Assembly: GCA_013153135.1 (NCBI GenBank)
Contig: JAADFA010000135.1
Location: 1-20,424, forward strand
Direction: 5' to 3'
Length of the DNA: 20,424 bases
From: Chloroflexota bacterium
GTDB taxonomy: Bacteria; Chloroflexota; Anaerolineae; Anaerolineales; DRMV01
The notes below the pieces were generated by a model. The model worked only from the letters and a program-made list of their open reading frames with translations, was not told the DNA's origin and did not search any database. Positions 7,061 to 14,570 of this stretch are shown here, piece by piece (position 1 is the first letter of the stretch; each line of letters starts with the position of its first letter). A program made the position numbers and the translations under genes.

Positions 7061-8434
7061 TCATCCGCCAGCCGCGAGGATCTCCGCATAACGGCGCCAT
7101 ACATGGGGCGCTTTGGCCCGGGCGCGCGCCATGATGGCTTCTTCGTCCAGGGTGAGCAATTCACGTTCGCGCATCAGCACCCGGCCGTCCACAATGGTGG
7201 TGCTCACCATGCCATCCTGCATGCCAAAGATAATATGCCACGGCCAATTGCCCTCGGTCACCGGCGTGGGCGGGTTGTAATCGACCACAATCACGTCGCC
7301 CACCGCGCCAACGGCCAGCTGGCCCACGGATTGGCCAAACAGCAGATCGGCCAAGGCCGCGTTGTTCTGGAACGCAATGCGCGCAATGAGGTTCCCATCC
7401 ATACGCCGCGGGTCACGATGCGCAACTTTATGCAGCAAATACGCCGTGCGCATCTCCTCCCACATGGCATGAGGGAAGCCATCCGTGCCCAGGACGACCC
7501 GAACTTTTGCGGCGTCGAGGCTCTCCACGGGTGCGACGCCTACCCCATTGTTCATGTTCGATCGGGGCTGGTGGCTCACCCAGGTTTCGGTATCCGCGAG
7601 GTAGTAAATTTCCCGTGCGTCCACGTGGACCGCGTGGGCCACAATGGTGCGCGGGCCCAGAATGCCAAAGTTGAGCAACCGCTCGACCACGCGTTTGCCA
7701 CTCTTGTAGAGGCTGTCGTATTCGTCCTCTTCGTGCTCTGCGACGTGAATGTGAAAGCCGACATCGTCGCCCACCGAGCTCCGCACCGCTTCCCAGCTTG
7801 CGCGCAAGGTCGCGTCGCTCAGGGTCATACTCGCGTGCAAACCAAAAAGGCCCGTGATGCGCCCCTCGTAAGGTCGTTCGCGCTTGAGGCGGGTCAAGAA
7901 GCGGATATTCTCCTGGATCGCGGCTTGGGCTTTCTCAGGGCCGTAGCGGTCGGTGACTTCGTACGCCAAAACCGCGCGCACGCCCGCGCGGTCGACCGCG
8001 TCCGCGATGACATCCAGCGACCCCTCAAGGGCATTCGGCGATGCATGATGGTCGATCAAAGTTGTGGTGCCGTTGCGGATGGCATCGATGAGCATGATAA
8101 GCGCGGAAAGTTCAACCGCTTCCTCATCCAACGCTTGGTCCAGGGGCCACCATAAGCGGCGTAAAATTTCCGGAAAGTCCTTAGGGGGTGGCGGCGGCAC
8201 AGCCAACCCCCGAGCAAACGCGCCATAAAAGTGGGTATGCGCACAAATCTTTCCGGGCATCACCCAACGCCCATGGACGTCCAAGCGCTCGACGTTAGGG
8301 TAGCGGGCTTCCAAGTCCGCGCTGGGCCCAATATCGGCAATAAGGCCCGAGCTGTCGATAAAGAGGGCGTGATCGTACAAAAGGGGTCGCTCTTCTTCCA
8401 TGGTCAAAAGGTTCGCGCGGGTAATGAGCAACAT
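7061..8434 (-). CDS. ssnA: SsnA-type amidohydrolase
   Basis: This 457-residue protein is a metal-dependent amidohydrolase (cytosine deaminase/chlorohydrolase superfamily) most like SsnA, whose substrate is unknown and which is linked in other bacteria to selenium-dependent molybdenum hydroxylases and purine breakdown. The N- and C-terminal parts form the usual composite beta domain around a TIM barrel. Metal-site residues visible are the HTH pair (H66, H68), H230 (HIHVAEHEED), H267 (IVAHAVH) and D318 (LGTDGF). SsnA-like landmarks are THFYGAFARG, NGTTTLIDHHASP and RSNMNNGVG. ATG 8434 is chosen because AGGAGGT sits 7 nt upstream; the frame runs open 24 codons further without good support. It has its own promoter at 8470-8498, downstream of upp. 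Selenium-linked partners are absent from the window. Confidence 0.85.
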   Translation of the reverse strand: MLLITRANLLTMEEERPLLYDHALFIDSSGLIADIGPSADLEARYPNVERLDVHGRWVMPGKICAHTHFYGAFARGLAVPPPPPKDFPEILRRLWWPLDQALDEEAVELSALIMLIDAIRNGTTTLIDHHASPNALEGSLDVIADAVDRAGVRAVLAYEVTDRYGPEKAQAAIQENIRFLTRLKRERPYEGRITGLFGLHASMTLSDATLRASWEAVRSSVGDDVGFHIHVAEHEEDEYDSLYKSGKRVVERLLNFGILGPRTIVAHAVHVDAREIYYLADTETWVSHQPRSNMNNGVGVAPVESLDAAKVRVVLGTDGFPHAMWEEMRTAYLLHKVAHRDPRRMDGNLIARIAFQNNAALADLLFGQSVGQLAVGAVGDVIVVDYNPPTPVTEGNWPWHIIFGMQDGMVSTTIVDGRVLMRERELLTLDEEAIMARARAKAPHVWRRYAEILAAGG

Positions 8435-8469
8435 AGGGCGCACCTCCTGAAGGATGCTCCGTGGCGGGC

Positions 8470-8498
8470 AGTATAGCACACTTGGCCGGGTTCGCCAA
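8470..8498 (-). promoter_or_regulatory. Sigma-70-type promoter for the ssnA-lysZ operon
   Basis: On the minus strand, TTGGCG (8493-8498) and TATACT (8470-8475) are separated by exactly 17 bp. The -10 box matches five of six consensus bases. The start of transcription would fall near 8463, about 29 nt before the ATG at 8434. The promoter lies in the 68-nt gap after the upp stop codon, so the ssnA-like operon can be expressed apart from upp. Confidence 0.6.
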
Positions 8499-8502
8499 CC
8501 GG

Positions 8503-9135
8503 TCAAGGGGTTGCGAAAAGGCGATCACCGGCGTCGCCTAATCCAGGCAAGATGTAGCCGTGGTCATTCAGCTGACGGTCGACCACGCCCAGGAACAAGG
8601 GTACATCGGGATGTGCCTGCCGCATCTGCGCGATACCTTCGGGCGCGGCAATGAGCCCCACAAAGCGCACATCGTTGACGCCGTGCTCTTTGAGCAAACG
8701 CGCGGCTGCGGTTGCGGAGCCACCCGTGGCCAGCATCGGGTCCAGGATAATAGCAATATCTACCGGTAAGAGTTCGCGGTCCGCGAGGGGGTTGTAATAC
8801 ACCCTGGGTTTGAGGGTTTCCTCATCGCGCTTAAAGCCCAAGTGCCATACCTGAGCGGTGGGCACCAAGGCCAAGGCCGCGTCGACCATACCCAGGCCCG
8901 CGCGTAAAATGGGCACAAATCCGATGCGAGCGGCGATCTCGAGCCCTTCGGTAGCCTCAAGGGGCGTTTCGACCCACACTTTGCGTGTGGGCAAGTGGCT
9001 TAAGGCTTCATAAAGCAAAATAAGGCTGGCTTGGTGCAACGTTTGACGGAAGCGGTCGGGAGGGGTGCGTTTATCGCGCAAAATGGTCAAATAATGCCGC
9101 ATCAAGGGATGGGCCGAAACGGTCACTGAGGACAT
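8503..9135 (-). CDS. upp: Uracil phosphoribosyltransferase
   Basis: Upp converts uracil and PRPP to UMP and pyrophosphate in pyrimidine salvage. The 210-residue length is the family norm. The type I phosphoribosyltransferase PRPP loop is LDPMLATGGSA (131-141). The uracil-binding C-terminal end GLGDAGDRLFATP (198-210) is also family-typical, as is VPILRAGLGM (74-83). ATG 9135 is selected because AGGAGG lies 4 nt upstream and the residues after it align with the family start; the open frame extends 17 codons further into leader sequence containing a hairpin. It is flanked by the clpC terminator upstream and the ssnA promoter downstream, and so seems to be a single-gene unit. Confidence 0.97.
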   Translation of the reverse strand: MSSVTVSAHPLMRHYLTILRDKRTPPDRFRQTLHQASLILLYEALSHLPTRKVWVETPLEATEGLEIAARIGFVPILRAGLGMVDAALALVPTAQVWHLGFKRDEETLKPRVYYNPLADRELLPVDIAIILDPMLATGGSATAAARLLKEHGVNDVRFVGLIAAPEGIAQMRQAHPDVPLFLGVVDRQLNDHGYILPGLGDAGDRLFATP

Positions 9136-9172
9136 ACAACCTCCTGGAAGCAAGGATGGGCGACATAACAAG

Positions 9173-9210
9173 GGCCAACCCAGCAAGGCCCCAAGGGGAC
9201 CGGGTTGGCC
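9173..9210 (-). promoter_or_regulatory. Leader hairpin upstream of upp
   Basis: GGCCAACCC (9173-9181) pairs perfectly with GGGTTGGCC (9202-9210), and a smaller CCCC/GGGG stem forms in the 20-nt loop. On the minus strand it ends about 37 nt before the upp ATG, so it is likely to be in the upp leader. It has no T-run, and I do not see a PyrR-binding sequence. It could be an attenuation or mRNA-stability element, or a second terminator after clpC. Confidence 0.4.
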
Positions 9211-9227
9211 ACGGCCGCGAATTTAAG

Positions 9228-9258
9228 GAACAGCCCCCACCCGAGGCGGGGGCTGTTC
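9228..9258 (-). terminator. Intrinsic terminator after clpC
   Basis: A perfect 11-bp stem (GAACAGCCCCC with GGGGGCTGTTC) around a 9-nt loop lies 6 nt after the clpC stop codon. On the minus strand it is followed by CTTAAATT, an AT-rich but not T-pure tail. Position and stem strength make a terminator likely. Confidence 0.75.
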
Positions 9259-9264
9259 TTGGCG

Positions 9265-11808
9265 CTATGCTGTGGCCTCAGCCGGTTCTGCATTGGCCGC
9301 GGGCGGCTCATCCGTCGGTGGGGCCGGTGCGTCATCCGCCGCGGGCTTGCGGCGCAAAACCAGACGCGGCTCGTCACCGTCCTCAGGAGCCTCCACGTCG
9401 ACCACGATGGTGTCGCCCGGCTTGAACTCGCCCGCGAGGATCTTATCCGAGATCGGCTCTTCAATGTGCCGTTGGATAACACGGCGCAAGGGTCGGGCGC
9501 CCATCTCGGGGTCATAGCCCAGTTCGGCCAAGCGTTCGATGGCCGCGGGCGTGGCTTCCAGCTGCATGTTATGCTCGTCTTGCAGTCGAGCTTGCACTTT
9601 GTTCAGCTCCAGGCCCACGATCTGCTGAATGTGTTCTTTGCTCAACGGATGGAACACAATGACCGCGTCCACCCGGTTGAGGAACTCAGGCCGGAAGACG
9701 CGCTTGAGGGCTTCAAGCAGCTTTTTGCGGATGGTTTCATAGTCCATAGGCTCCTCGCCCTGCTTCGCTGCGAAGCCCAAGCGGGACTGGCGCTTGATCA
9801 TGTCCGCGCCCACGTTGCTGGTCATGATGATGATGGTATTGCGGAAGTCCACCTTCTGGCCCTTGGCGTCGGTCAGGTGCCCTTCTTCCAGAATTTGCAA
9901 AAGCATGTTGTGGACTTCGGGGTGGGCCTTCTCGATCTCGTCGAAAACCACGATGGAGTAAGGCCGACGCCGTACGGCTTCGGTGAGCTGGCCGGCTTCT
10001 TCATAGCCCACATATCCCGGAGGCGCGCCTACCAAGCGGCTAACGGTGTGGCGCTCCATGAACTCGCTCATGTCAATCTGGATAAGCGCGTCCTCGCTAC
10101 CGAAGAGGAATTCAGCCAGGGCCTTGGCCAGCTCCGTCTTGCCCACGCCCGTGGGCCCGAGGAAGATGAAGGAGCCAATCGGCCGCTTAGGGTCCTTAAG
10201 CCCCGCGCGTGCGCGACGCACAGCCTTCGCAATGGTGCTAATGGCCTCGTCCTGGCCCACGATGCGTTTGTGCAGCTCCTCTTCCATGCGCAGCAGCCGT
10301 TGCGATTCGCTCTCCGCGATCTGGGTCACCGGGATGCCCGTCCACATGGAGACCACTTCGGCGATGTCCTCCGCGGTGACCACAGGACTGGAAGAGCGGT
10401 CCCAGCCCGTGCGCAGAGCTTCCAGCTGCTGCTCGAGGTCTTGCTCTTCTTGCTGCAGGCGCTCAACCTCTTCTTCACGGGCGTTTTCCAGCGCGAGCGC
10501 GTATTCAGCCCGCACTTTGCGCAGGCGCTCGATAATCTCGCGCGACTTCTGGGCCGCGGGGCTCTTGTACATGCGGACGCGGGAAGCAGCCTCGTCGATG
10601 AGGTCGATGGCCTTGTCTGGCAAGTAGCGATCGGTTACGTAGCGGGTGGAGAGCTTCACGGCCGCTTCCAGGGCCTCGTCCGAAATGGTGAGGTGGTGAT
10701 GTTCCTCGTACGCGGGTCGGATGCCGCGCAAGATTTCGATGGCCTCCTCTTCGGTGGGTTCGTCCACATACACGGGCTGGAAGCGGCGCTCCAAGGCCGC
10801 GTCGCTCTCAATGTACTTGCGGTACTCGTCCAGGGTAGTCGCGCCAATGACTTGAATCTCGCCCCGGGCCAGCGCAGGCTTGAAGATGTTGGCCGCGTCC
10901 ACGGCCGAGCCTGCGGCGCCCGCGCCTACCAACATGTGCATCTCGTCGATAAACAAGATGGCGTTGGAGGACTTGAGTTCGTCGATGATGCGCTTGAGGC
11001 GCTCTTCAAATTGGCCACGATACATCGTGCCCGCAACCAGCGAGCCCACGTCAAGCTGAAGCACTCGCTTGCCCAACAAGGGAGCGGGCACGTTGCCTTC
11101 GACGATGCGTTGGGCCAGGCCCTCGACAATGGCCGTCTTGCCCACGCCCGGTTCGCCAATAAGCGCGGGATTGTTCTTCGTGCGGCGGGCCAAAATTTGG
11201 ATGACCCGCTCGATCTCTGTATCCCGGCCGATGACCGGGTCGAGCTTGCCTTCTTCGGCCAGTGCAGTCAGGTCCGTTGCCAATTGGTCGATGAGAGGGG
11301 TCTTGCGTTGTTTCTCCGCGCGGCGGCCTGTTGCAGCCGCGTGCTCGGCTTGGCGCCGCGGGCGGCTGCCCTCGCGCAACAGACGCTGGGTTTGGCGACG
11401 GATTTGTTCGGGCGTGATGCCCAAGCGCGACAAAACGCGCATGGCCATCCCCTCAGGGTACCGGATCAAGCCCAGGAGGAGATGCTCCGTCCCAACGTAC
11501 TGATGGCCCATGCGCCGCGCTTCATCCAGCGCGTATTCAAGCACTTTCTGCATCCCACGCGAAAGCTGGAGTTGCTTATGGCCGCCTTTCCCAATCCCAA
11601 CCAGACGTTCCACAATCTCCTGCGCCCGTTCCGGTTCCACACCCAAGGCGCGCAACACCTGCCCGGCCACACCGCCTTCCTCGCGAATCAAGGCCAGCAG
11701 CAGGTGCTCCGTGCCAATGTAGTTATGGCGCATACGCTCCGCTTCTTGGTGAGCCAGGCTAAGCACCCGGCGAGCACGTTGTGTGAAGCGATCCATCTTA
11801 CCTGCCAC
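9265..11808 (-). CDS. clpC: AAA+ chaperone ClpC, ATPase subunit of the Clp protease
   Basis: ClpC unfolds damaged or tagged proteins and threads them into the ClpP peptidase in the cytosol. The 847 residues show two N-terminal Clp repeats (about 7-75 and 82-145; each has the GTEHLLL motif), a linker, the first AAA+ module with Walker A GEPGVGKT (218-225), Walker B ILFIDEMH (284-291) and RR at 341-342, and a short coiled-coil middle domain (about 418-470). The second AAA+ module has Walker A GPTGVGKT (551-558), Walker B VVFDEIEK (620-627) and sensor 2 GARPLRR (770-776). A short M-domain, unlike the long one of ClpB, favours ClpC. The C-terminal tail is Pro/Ala/Glu-rich. A GTG start at 11808 follows AAGGAG with 8-nt spacing; ATG 11796 is possible but has a weaker site. 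The clpP gene and the usual ctsR-mcsAB neighbours are absent. Confidence 0.97.
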   Translation of the reverse strand: MAGKMDRFTQRARRVLSLAHQEAERMRHNYIGTEHLLLALIREEGGVAGQVLRALGVEPERAQEIVERLVGIGKGGHKQLQLSRGMQKVLEYALDEARRMGHQYVGTEHLLLGLIRYPEGMAMRVLSRLGITPEQIRRQTQRLLREGSRPRRQAEHAAATGRRAEKQRKTPLIDQLATDLTALAEEGKLDPVIGRDTEIERVIQILARRTKNNPALIGEPGVGKTAIVEGLAQRIVEGNVPAPLLGKRVLQLDVGSLVAGTMYRGQFEERLKRIIDELKSSNAILFIDEMHMLVGAGAAGSAVDAANIFKPALARGEIQVIGATTLDEYRKYIESDAALERRFQPVYVDEPTEEEAIEILRGIRPAYEEHHHLTISDEALEAAVKLSTRYVTDRYLPDKAIDLIDEAASRVRMYKSPAAQKSREIIERLRKVRAEYALALENAREEEVERLQQEEQDLEQQLEALRTGWDRSSSPVVTAEDIAEVVSMWTGIPVTQIAESESQRLLRMEEELHKRIVGQDEAISTIAKAVRRARAGLKDPKRPIGSFIFLGPTGVGKTELAKALAEFLFGSEDALIQIDMSEFMERHTVSRLVGAPPGYVGYEEAGQLTEAVRRRPYSIVVFDEIEKAHPEVHNMLLQILEEGHLTDAKGQKVDFRNTIIIMTSNVGADMIKRQSRLGFAAKQGEEPMDYETIRKKLLEALKRVFRPEFLNRVDAVIVFHPLSKEHIQQIVGLELNKVQARLQDEHNMQLEATPAAIERLAELGYDPEMGARPLRRVIQRHIEEPISDKILAGEFKPGDTIVVDVEAPEDGDEPRLVLRRKPAADDAPAPPTDEPPAANAEPAEATA

Positions 11809-11888
11809 GGTCTCAACTCCTTACCCAAAACTTAAAGCTTTGATGCAGTACCCCGTCTTCCCGGCTACACCTACTTCACATTTTACCA

Positions 11889-11921
11889 AAAAACAAACCG
11901 GGGCTTTGGCGGCGCCCCGGC
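11889..11921 (-). terminator. Rho-independent terminator of the flavin reductase gene
   Basis: On the minus strand CCGGGGC and GCCCCGG (11899-11905 and 11915-11921) form a 7-bp GC stem with a 9-nt loop, followed by TTTGTTTTTT (11898-11889). It lies about 30 nt after the flavin reductase stop codon and upstream of clpC. This is a textbook intrinsic terminator, so clpC probably has its own promoter in 11809-11888, although I see no convincing -35/-10 pair there. Confidence 0.9.
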
Positions 11922-11951
11922 TTTCATAGACTTCTCTAACATCCCCGCGGT

Positions 11952-12434
11952 TTAGCCGCCGTAAAACCATCCCGTCTCCCACATCACCAGAGGGCGCGCG
12001 TTCGGGTCCCGCACGCCAGCATCCACGACTTCCGCGATAAAAACAGTATGATCGCCCCGTTTGACCGCGTCGACGACCCTGGCCTCAAACCAGGCTGGCG
12101 CATCGAGCAACAACGGCGCGCCCGTGGTCGGACCAGGCTCGAAGGGAAAGCCGTTGATGCGGTCGCCCTCCACCTGGGTTGGCCGGAAAAAGGCTGCCGC
12201 AATATCCTTTTGGCCCGACGCGAGGATGTTGACCGCGAAGTGGCCGCTCTTTTCAATGAGGTCGTGAAGGCGGCTATCGCGCTTTATGCCGACCATAACA
12301 AGGGGCGGCTCAAAGGAGGCTTGCGATAACCAGTTCACCGTCCCTGCGGCAACCTCACCCTCATGGGCCGCGGTGAGCACGTACAGGCCATAGGTAATCT
12401 GGCGTAACGCGTGCTTCTTGGCCTGAGGATCCAT
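11952..12434 (-). CDS. Flavin reductase-like FMN-binding protein
   Basis: This is a 160-residue single-domain member of the flavin reductase-like (DIM6/NTAB, split-barrel FMN-binding) family. Such proteins reduce or bind FMN and serve as partners of monooxygenases, oxygen-reducing proteins or rubredoxins. Family features are the start RQITYGLYVLTA (11-22), GTVNWLSQASFEPPLVMVGI (31-50), HFAVNILA (65-72), and the FFRP...GFPFEP region followed by the dimer-forming HTVFIAEV (129-136). ATG 12434 follows GGAGG with 6-nt spacing. It is a single-gene unit with its own promoter and terminator. The partner enzyme cannot be told from the neighbours. Confidence 0.9.
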   Translation of the reverse strand: MDPQAKKHALRQITYGLYVLTAAHEGEVAAGTVNWLSQASFEPPLVMVGIKRDSRLHDLIEKSGHFAVNILASGQKDIAAAFFRPTQVEGDRINGFPFEPGPTTGAPLLLDAPAWFEARVVDAVKRGDHTVFIAEVVDAGVRDPNARPLVMWETGWFYGG

Positions 12435-12466
12435 GTCATGCCTCCAATTTTCGGTTTGCTAAAACC

Positions 12467-12495
12467 ATCTTAGCCCAGCCAAGGCCCCTTGTCAA
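12467..12495 (-). promoter_or_regulatory. Strong sigma-70-type promoter for the flavin reductase gene
   Basis: Minus-strand TTGACA (12490-12495) and TAAGAT (12467-12472) are separated by exactly 17 bp; the -35 is a perfect consensus. Transcription would start near 12460, about 25 nt before the ATG at 12434. The -35 box lies inside the palindrome at 12485-12499. Confidence 0.8.
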
Positions 12496-12499
12496 GGGG
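12485..12499. promoter_or_regulatory. Palindrome over the -35 box, possible operator
   Basis: CCCCTTG-T-CAAGGGG is a perfect inverted repeat with 7-bp arms and a single central base. It covers the whole -35 hexamer of the flavin reductase promoter, where a bound regulator would block RNA polymerase. No regulator gene is nearby, and chance cannot be excluded. Confidence 0.4.
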
Positions 12500-12548
12500 T
12501 GTCCGGGGCGGGGTGCACGCAAATCTTGTAAAAAGGCCGCGGGGATTC

Positions 12549-12682
12549 GCGGGCAGCGAAACCCGCCCGCTACCAACTCCTCCACCGCACGCTTCGCGTT
12601 GGGCCGGATAATTCGCACGCAATTTTATGCTAGCCGCGGGCTTCCAGCCCGCGGCGGCTGCGGCACGCGAGCGCGGCCATGG
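12549..12682 (+). repeat. Internal tandem unit A of the MITE-like element
   Basis: This unit begins with a GC-rich half containing GCGAAACCCGCCCGCTA (12556-12572) and ends with a block from CGCAATTTTATG (12618) to GCGCGGCC.TGG. It includes the palindrome CCGCGGGCT-TCC-AGCCCGCGG with perfect 9-bp arms. Unit B repeats the same order with a period of about 146-149 bp. Confidence 0.7.
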
Positions 12683-12695
12683 CCCATATCGCGGC

Positions 12696-12830
12696 CCGCG
12701 AGCGGCGAAACCCGCCCGCTATCCTCGCCGTTCCATGCCCCGCGCTGAGCCTGCCAGCTCGCGCGCAATTTTATGGCAACTAGCCGCAGGCTTCAGCCCG
12801 CGGCGGGGCGGCACGCGAGCGCGGCCTTGG
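12696..12830 (+). repeat. Internal tandem unit B of the MITE-like element
   Basis: Unit B repeats unit A: GCGAAACCCGCCCGCTA at 12705-12721, then CGCAATTTTATG at 12764 and CGGCACGCGAGCGCGGCC near 12808-12826. It carries a 4-nt insertion (GCAA) after TTTTATG and a slightly imperfect palindrome (CCGCAGGCT/AGCCCGCGG). Confidence 0.7.
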
Positions 12831-12886
12831 CTGCAGGGCGCTTGCCGTTTCGACAACATTTGCGTGCACCCGGCCGGGTCAGGCCA

Positions 12887-12915
12887 TTGCATAAATGGGC
12901 AGCTGTGGCTATAAT
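12887..12915 (+). promoter_or_regulatory. Sigma-70-type promoter for the ligase-nagA operon
   Basis: TTGCAT (12887-12892) and a perfect TATAAT (12910-12915) are separated by 17 bp. Transcription would start near 12922, leaving a leader of about 29 nt before ATG 12951. It lies just outside the right end of the MITE-like element. Confidence 0.8.
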
Positions 12916-12950
12916 CAAGGGCACCTTAATCCTGGCGACCGAGGCCTGTG

Positions 12951-14567
12951 ATGAGCCCTGACTATCCCCTCCTTGGCCCGCTGAGCGAAACCGAGATCGA
13001 ACGCTGGTATCGGCTTCTCAACGCTCGGCTGATTTACCTCTACCGTGAGCGGTTGCAGTCGTGGCACGACCCCCGAACCGTAGTGGTTGTGCCCAGCCTT
13101 TCTCTCGACCAAGAAGTACTCAGCAAGATCCCTGGCGTCCACTATTACGAAGAGCGCTTGCTTTATTACCTTATCCTGCTGCAACATCCGCAAACGCAAG
13201 TGATCTTCGTCACCAGTCAAGCGGTGGACCCGGTGATCGTAGATTACATGTTGAATTTGTTACCTGGGGTACCCGTATCCCACGCGCGGCGCCGGCTCGT
13301 GCTCCTGGACGCGCATGACTCTACCCGACGCTCCCTCACGGAAAAGATTCTCGAGCGTCCATGGCTCATCCGGCGCATTCGAGAAGCCGTAGCCTACCCC
13401 GACACCGCCTATATGGAATGCTTCAACTCGACGCCCCTGGAACGGGAGCTGGCCGTACGTCTGGGTATCCCTCTGTACGCGTTGGACCCAAGCCTGGAAT
13501 ATTTGGGCTCCAAAAGCTTCAGTCGCGAGATTTTCCGTGAGGCCAACGTCCCCCTACCCGAGGGCTTTGAACACCTGCGTGATGAGCATGACGTGGCGCA
13601 AGCCCTGGCGGACCTTAAGCTCCAGGTTCCGACCCTCCGCCGCGCGGTGGTCAAGCTCAATTATGCGTTCTCAGGCGAGGGGAATGCGCTCTTTTCTTAT
13701 GATGGCGCGCCCCAAGAGCCAAAAGCCCTGGCTCAATGGGTAGCCGAGGTACTCCCCCAGCGATTGCACTTCGAAGCTGAGGACATGACGTACGAAGAAT
13801 ATATGAACAAATTCCGCGAAATGGGCGGCATTGTTGAGGCTTTCATCGAGGGCAAAGGCAAACGGTCGCCCTCGGTGCAAGGGCTTATCAACCCTTTGCG
13901 GCAGGGGACCATCGTCTCAACGCACGATCAAATCCTCGGCGGTCCGACGGGGCAGGTCTACCTCGGCGCGCGCTTCCCCGCGGATCCCGCCTATCGCCTT
14001 GACTTGCACGAGCTCGGCCGTCGCGTGGGCGAAGTGCTCACGGCCAAGGGTGCGATGGGCCGCTACGCAGTGGATTTCGTTTCCGTTCCGCAACCTGATG
14101 GCACTTGGCAGCATTACGCATTGGAGATTAACCTGCGCAAAGGCGGAACTACGCATCCTTTCATGACTCTTAAGTTCCTCACCGATGGTTATTACGATCT
14201 CAAGACGGGTGAGTATATCTCTGCTACGGGGCAGCCGTTATATTACTATGCAACGGACAACTTGAAAAAACCCGAGTATCAGGGTCTAACGCCTGAAGAT
14301 CTCATGGAGATTGTGGTGTGCGAGGGCCTGCACTTCAATGCGGCCGCGCATGAAGGTGTACTTTTCCATTTGATCGATGCCCTCTCGGAATATGGCAAAG
14401 TGGGCTTGGTCGCGATCGGGCCGTCCTATGAGCGGGCCGAGGCCCTCTATCACGAGGCCGAAGCCGCGCTCGACCGCTATGCGCGCAACCCCCGCTTGTG
14501 TGAAACCAAAGCGCTCGAGGACGACAAGCCCGCGCTTACGCACTTCCCACCCTTGTGGGAGGGCTAG
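12951..14567 (+). CDS. PGM1-like ATP-grasp peptide ligase (carboxylate-amine ligase)
   Basis: This 538-residue protein resembles the ATP-grasp ligases related to PGM1, the pheganomycin peptide ligase, which join an amino acid or peptide carboxylate to an amine via an acyl phosphate. A pre-ATP-grasp region covers about 1-190 (including HYYEERLLYYLILLQHP). The ATP-grasp core has the nucleotide-binding Lys K235 with a Gly-rich loop (VVKLNYAFSGEGNA), EAFIEG (296-301), DQILGGPTGQVYLG (326-339), YAVDFVSV, and the metal-binding stretch ALEINLRKGGTTHPF (390-404), characteristic of this group. The C-terminal part (about 405-538) is probably the extra ligase domain. ATG 12951 is better spaced from GAGG (12941-12944) than GTG 12948. 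nagA starts 3 nt after the stop, so the two are co-translated. The substrates are unknown. Confidence 0.8.
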   Translation: MSPDYPLLGPLSETEIERWYRLLNARLIYLYRERLQSWHDPRTVVVVPSLSLDQEVLSKIPGVHYYEERLLYYLILLQHPQTQVIFVTSQAVDPVIVDYMLNLLPGVPVSHARRRLVLLDAHDSTRRSLTEKILERPWLIRRIREAVAYPDTAYMECFNSTPLERELAVRLGIPLYALDPSLEYLGSKSFSREIFREANVPLPEGFEHLRDEHDVAQALADLKLQVPTLRRAVVKLNYAFSGEGNALFSYDGAPQEPKALAQWVAEVLPQRLHFEAEDMTYEEYMNKFREMGGIVEAFIEGKGKRSPSVQGLINPLRQGTIVSTHDQILGGPTGQVYLGARFPADPAYRLDLHELGRRVGEVLTAKGAMGRYAVDFVSVPQPDGTWQHYALEINLRKGGTTHPFMTLKFLTDGYYDLKTGEYISATGQPLYYYATDNLKKPEYQGLTPEDLMEIVVCEGLHFNAAAHEGVLFHLIDALSEYGKVGLVAIGPSYERAEALYHEAEAALDRYARNPRLCETKALEDDKPALTHFPPLWEG

Positions 14568-14570
14568 GTT

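Larger units (their letters stand above)
12511..12871. mobile_element. MITE-like element with perfect 14-bp terminal inverted repeats
   Basis: GGGTGCACGCAAAT at 12511-12524 is the exact inverse of ATTTGCGTGCACCC at 12858-12871, giving a 361-bp element. Inside are two tandem units (see the separate repeat entries) with hairpin-forming GC-rich sequences. It has no credible gene; short open frames across it lack Shine-Dalgarno sites. It lies between two divergent promoters, about 15 bp from each -35 box. CCGGG occurs just outside both ends (12503-12507 and 12874-12878), but a target-site duplication is not certain. A second copy fills 1-126. The structure suggests a non-autonomous element mobilised by a transposase encoded elsewhere. 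Confidence 0.7.

Noticed and set aside
6746..8155. A 469-codon open frame on the plus strand across lysZ and ssnA
   Set aside because: It is antisense to two genes with complete catalytic motifs and has no Shine-Dalgarno or recognisable domain.
8498..8508. TTGACC as a -35 box for the ssnA promoter
   Set aside because: It would be 25 bp from the TATACT box, too far; TTGGCG at 8493-8498 has the proper 17-bp spacing.
9136..9227. A PyrR-type attenuator in front of upp
   Set aside because: I could not find the PyrR-binding loop consensus or a T-run after the hairpin, so only a generic leader hairpin is reported.
9205..11835. An 876-codon open frame on the plus strand across clpC
   Set aside because: It lies antisense to a textbook ClpC and its translation resembles no protein. 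High GC content leaves long antisense frames open.
12627..12961. Two overlapping short open frames of 95 and 62 codons
   Set aside because: They cross the hairpin-rich repeat units and the promoter, lack ribosome-binding sites and give repeat-like low-complexity peptides.
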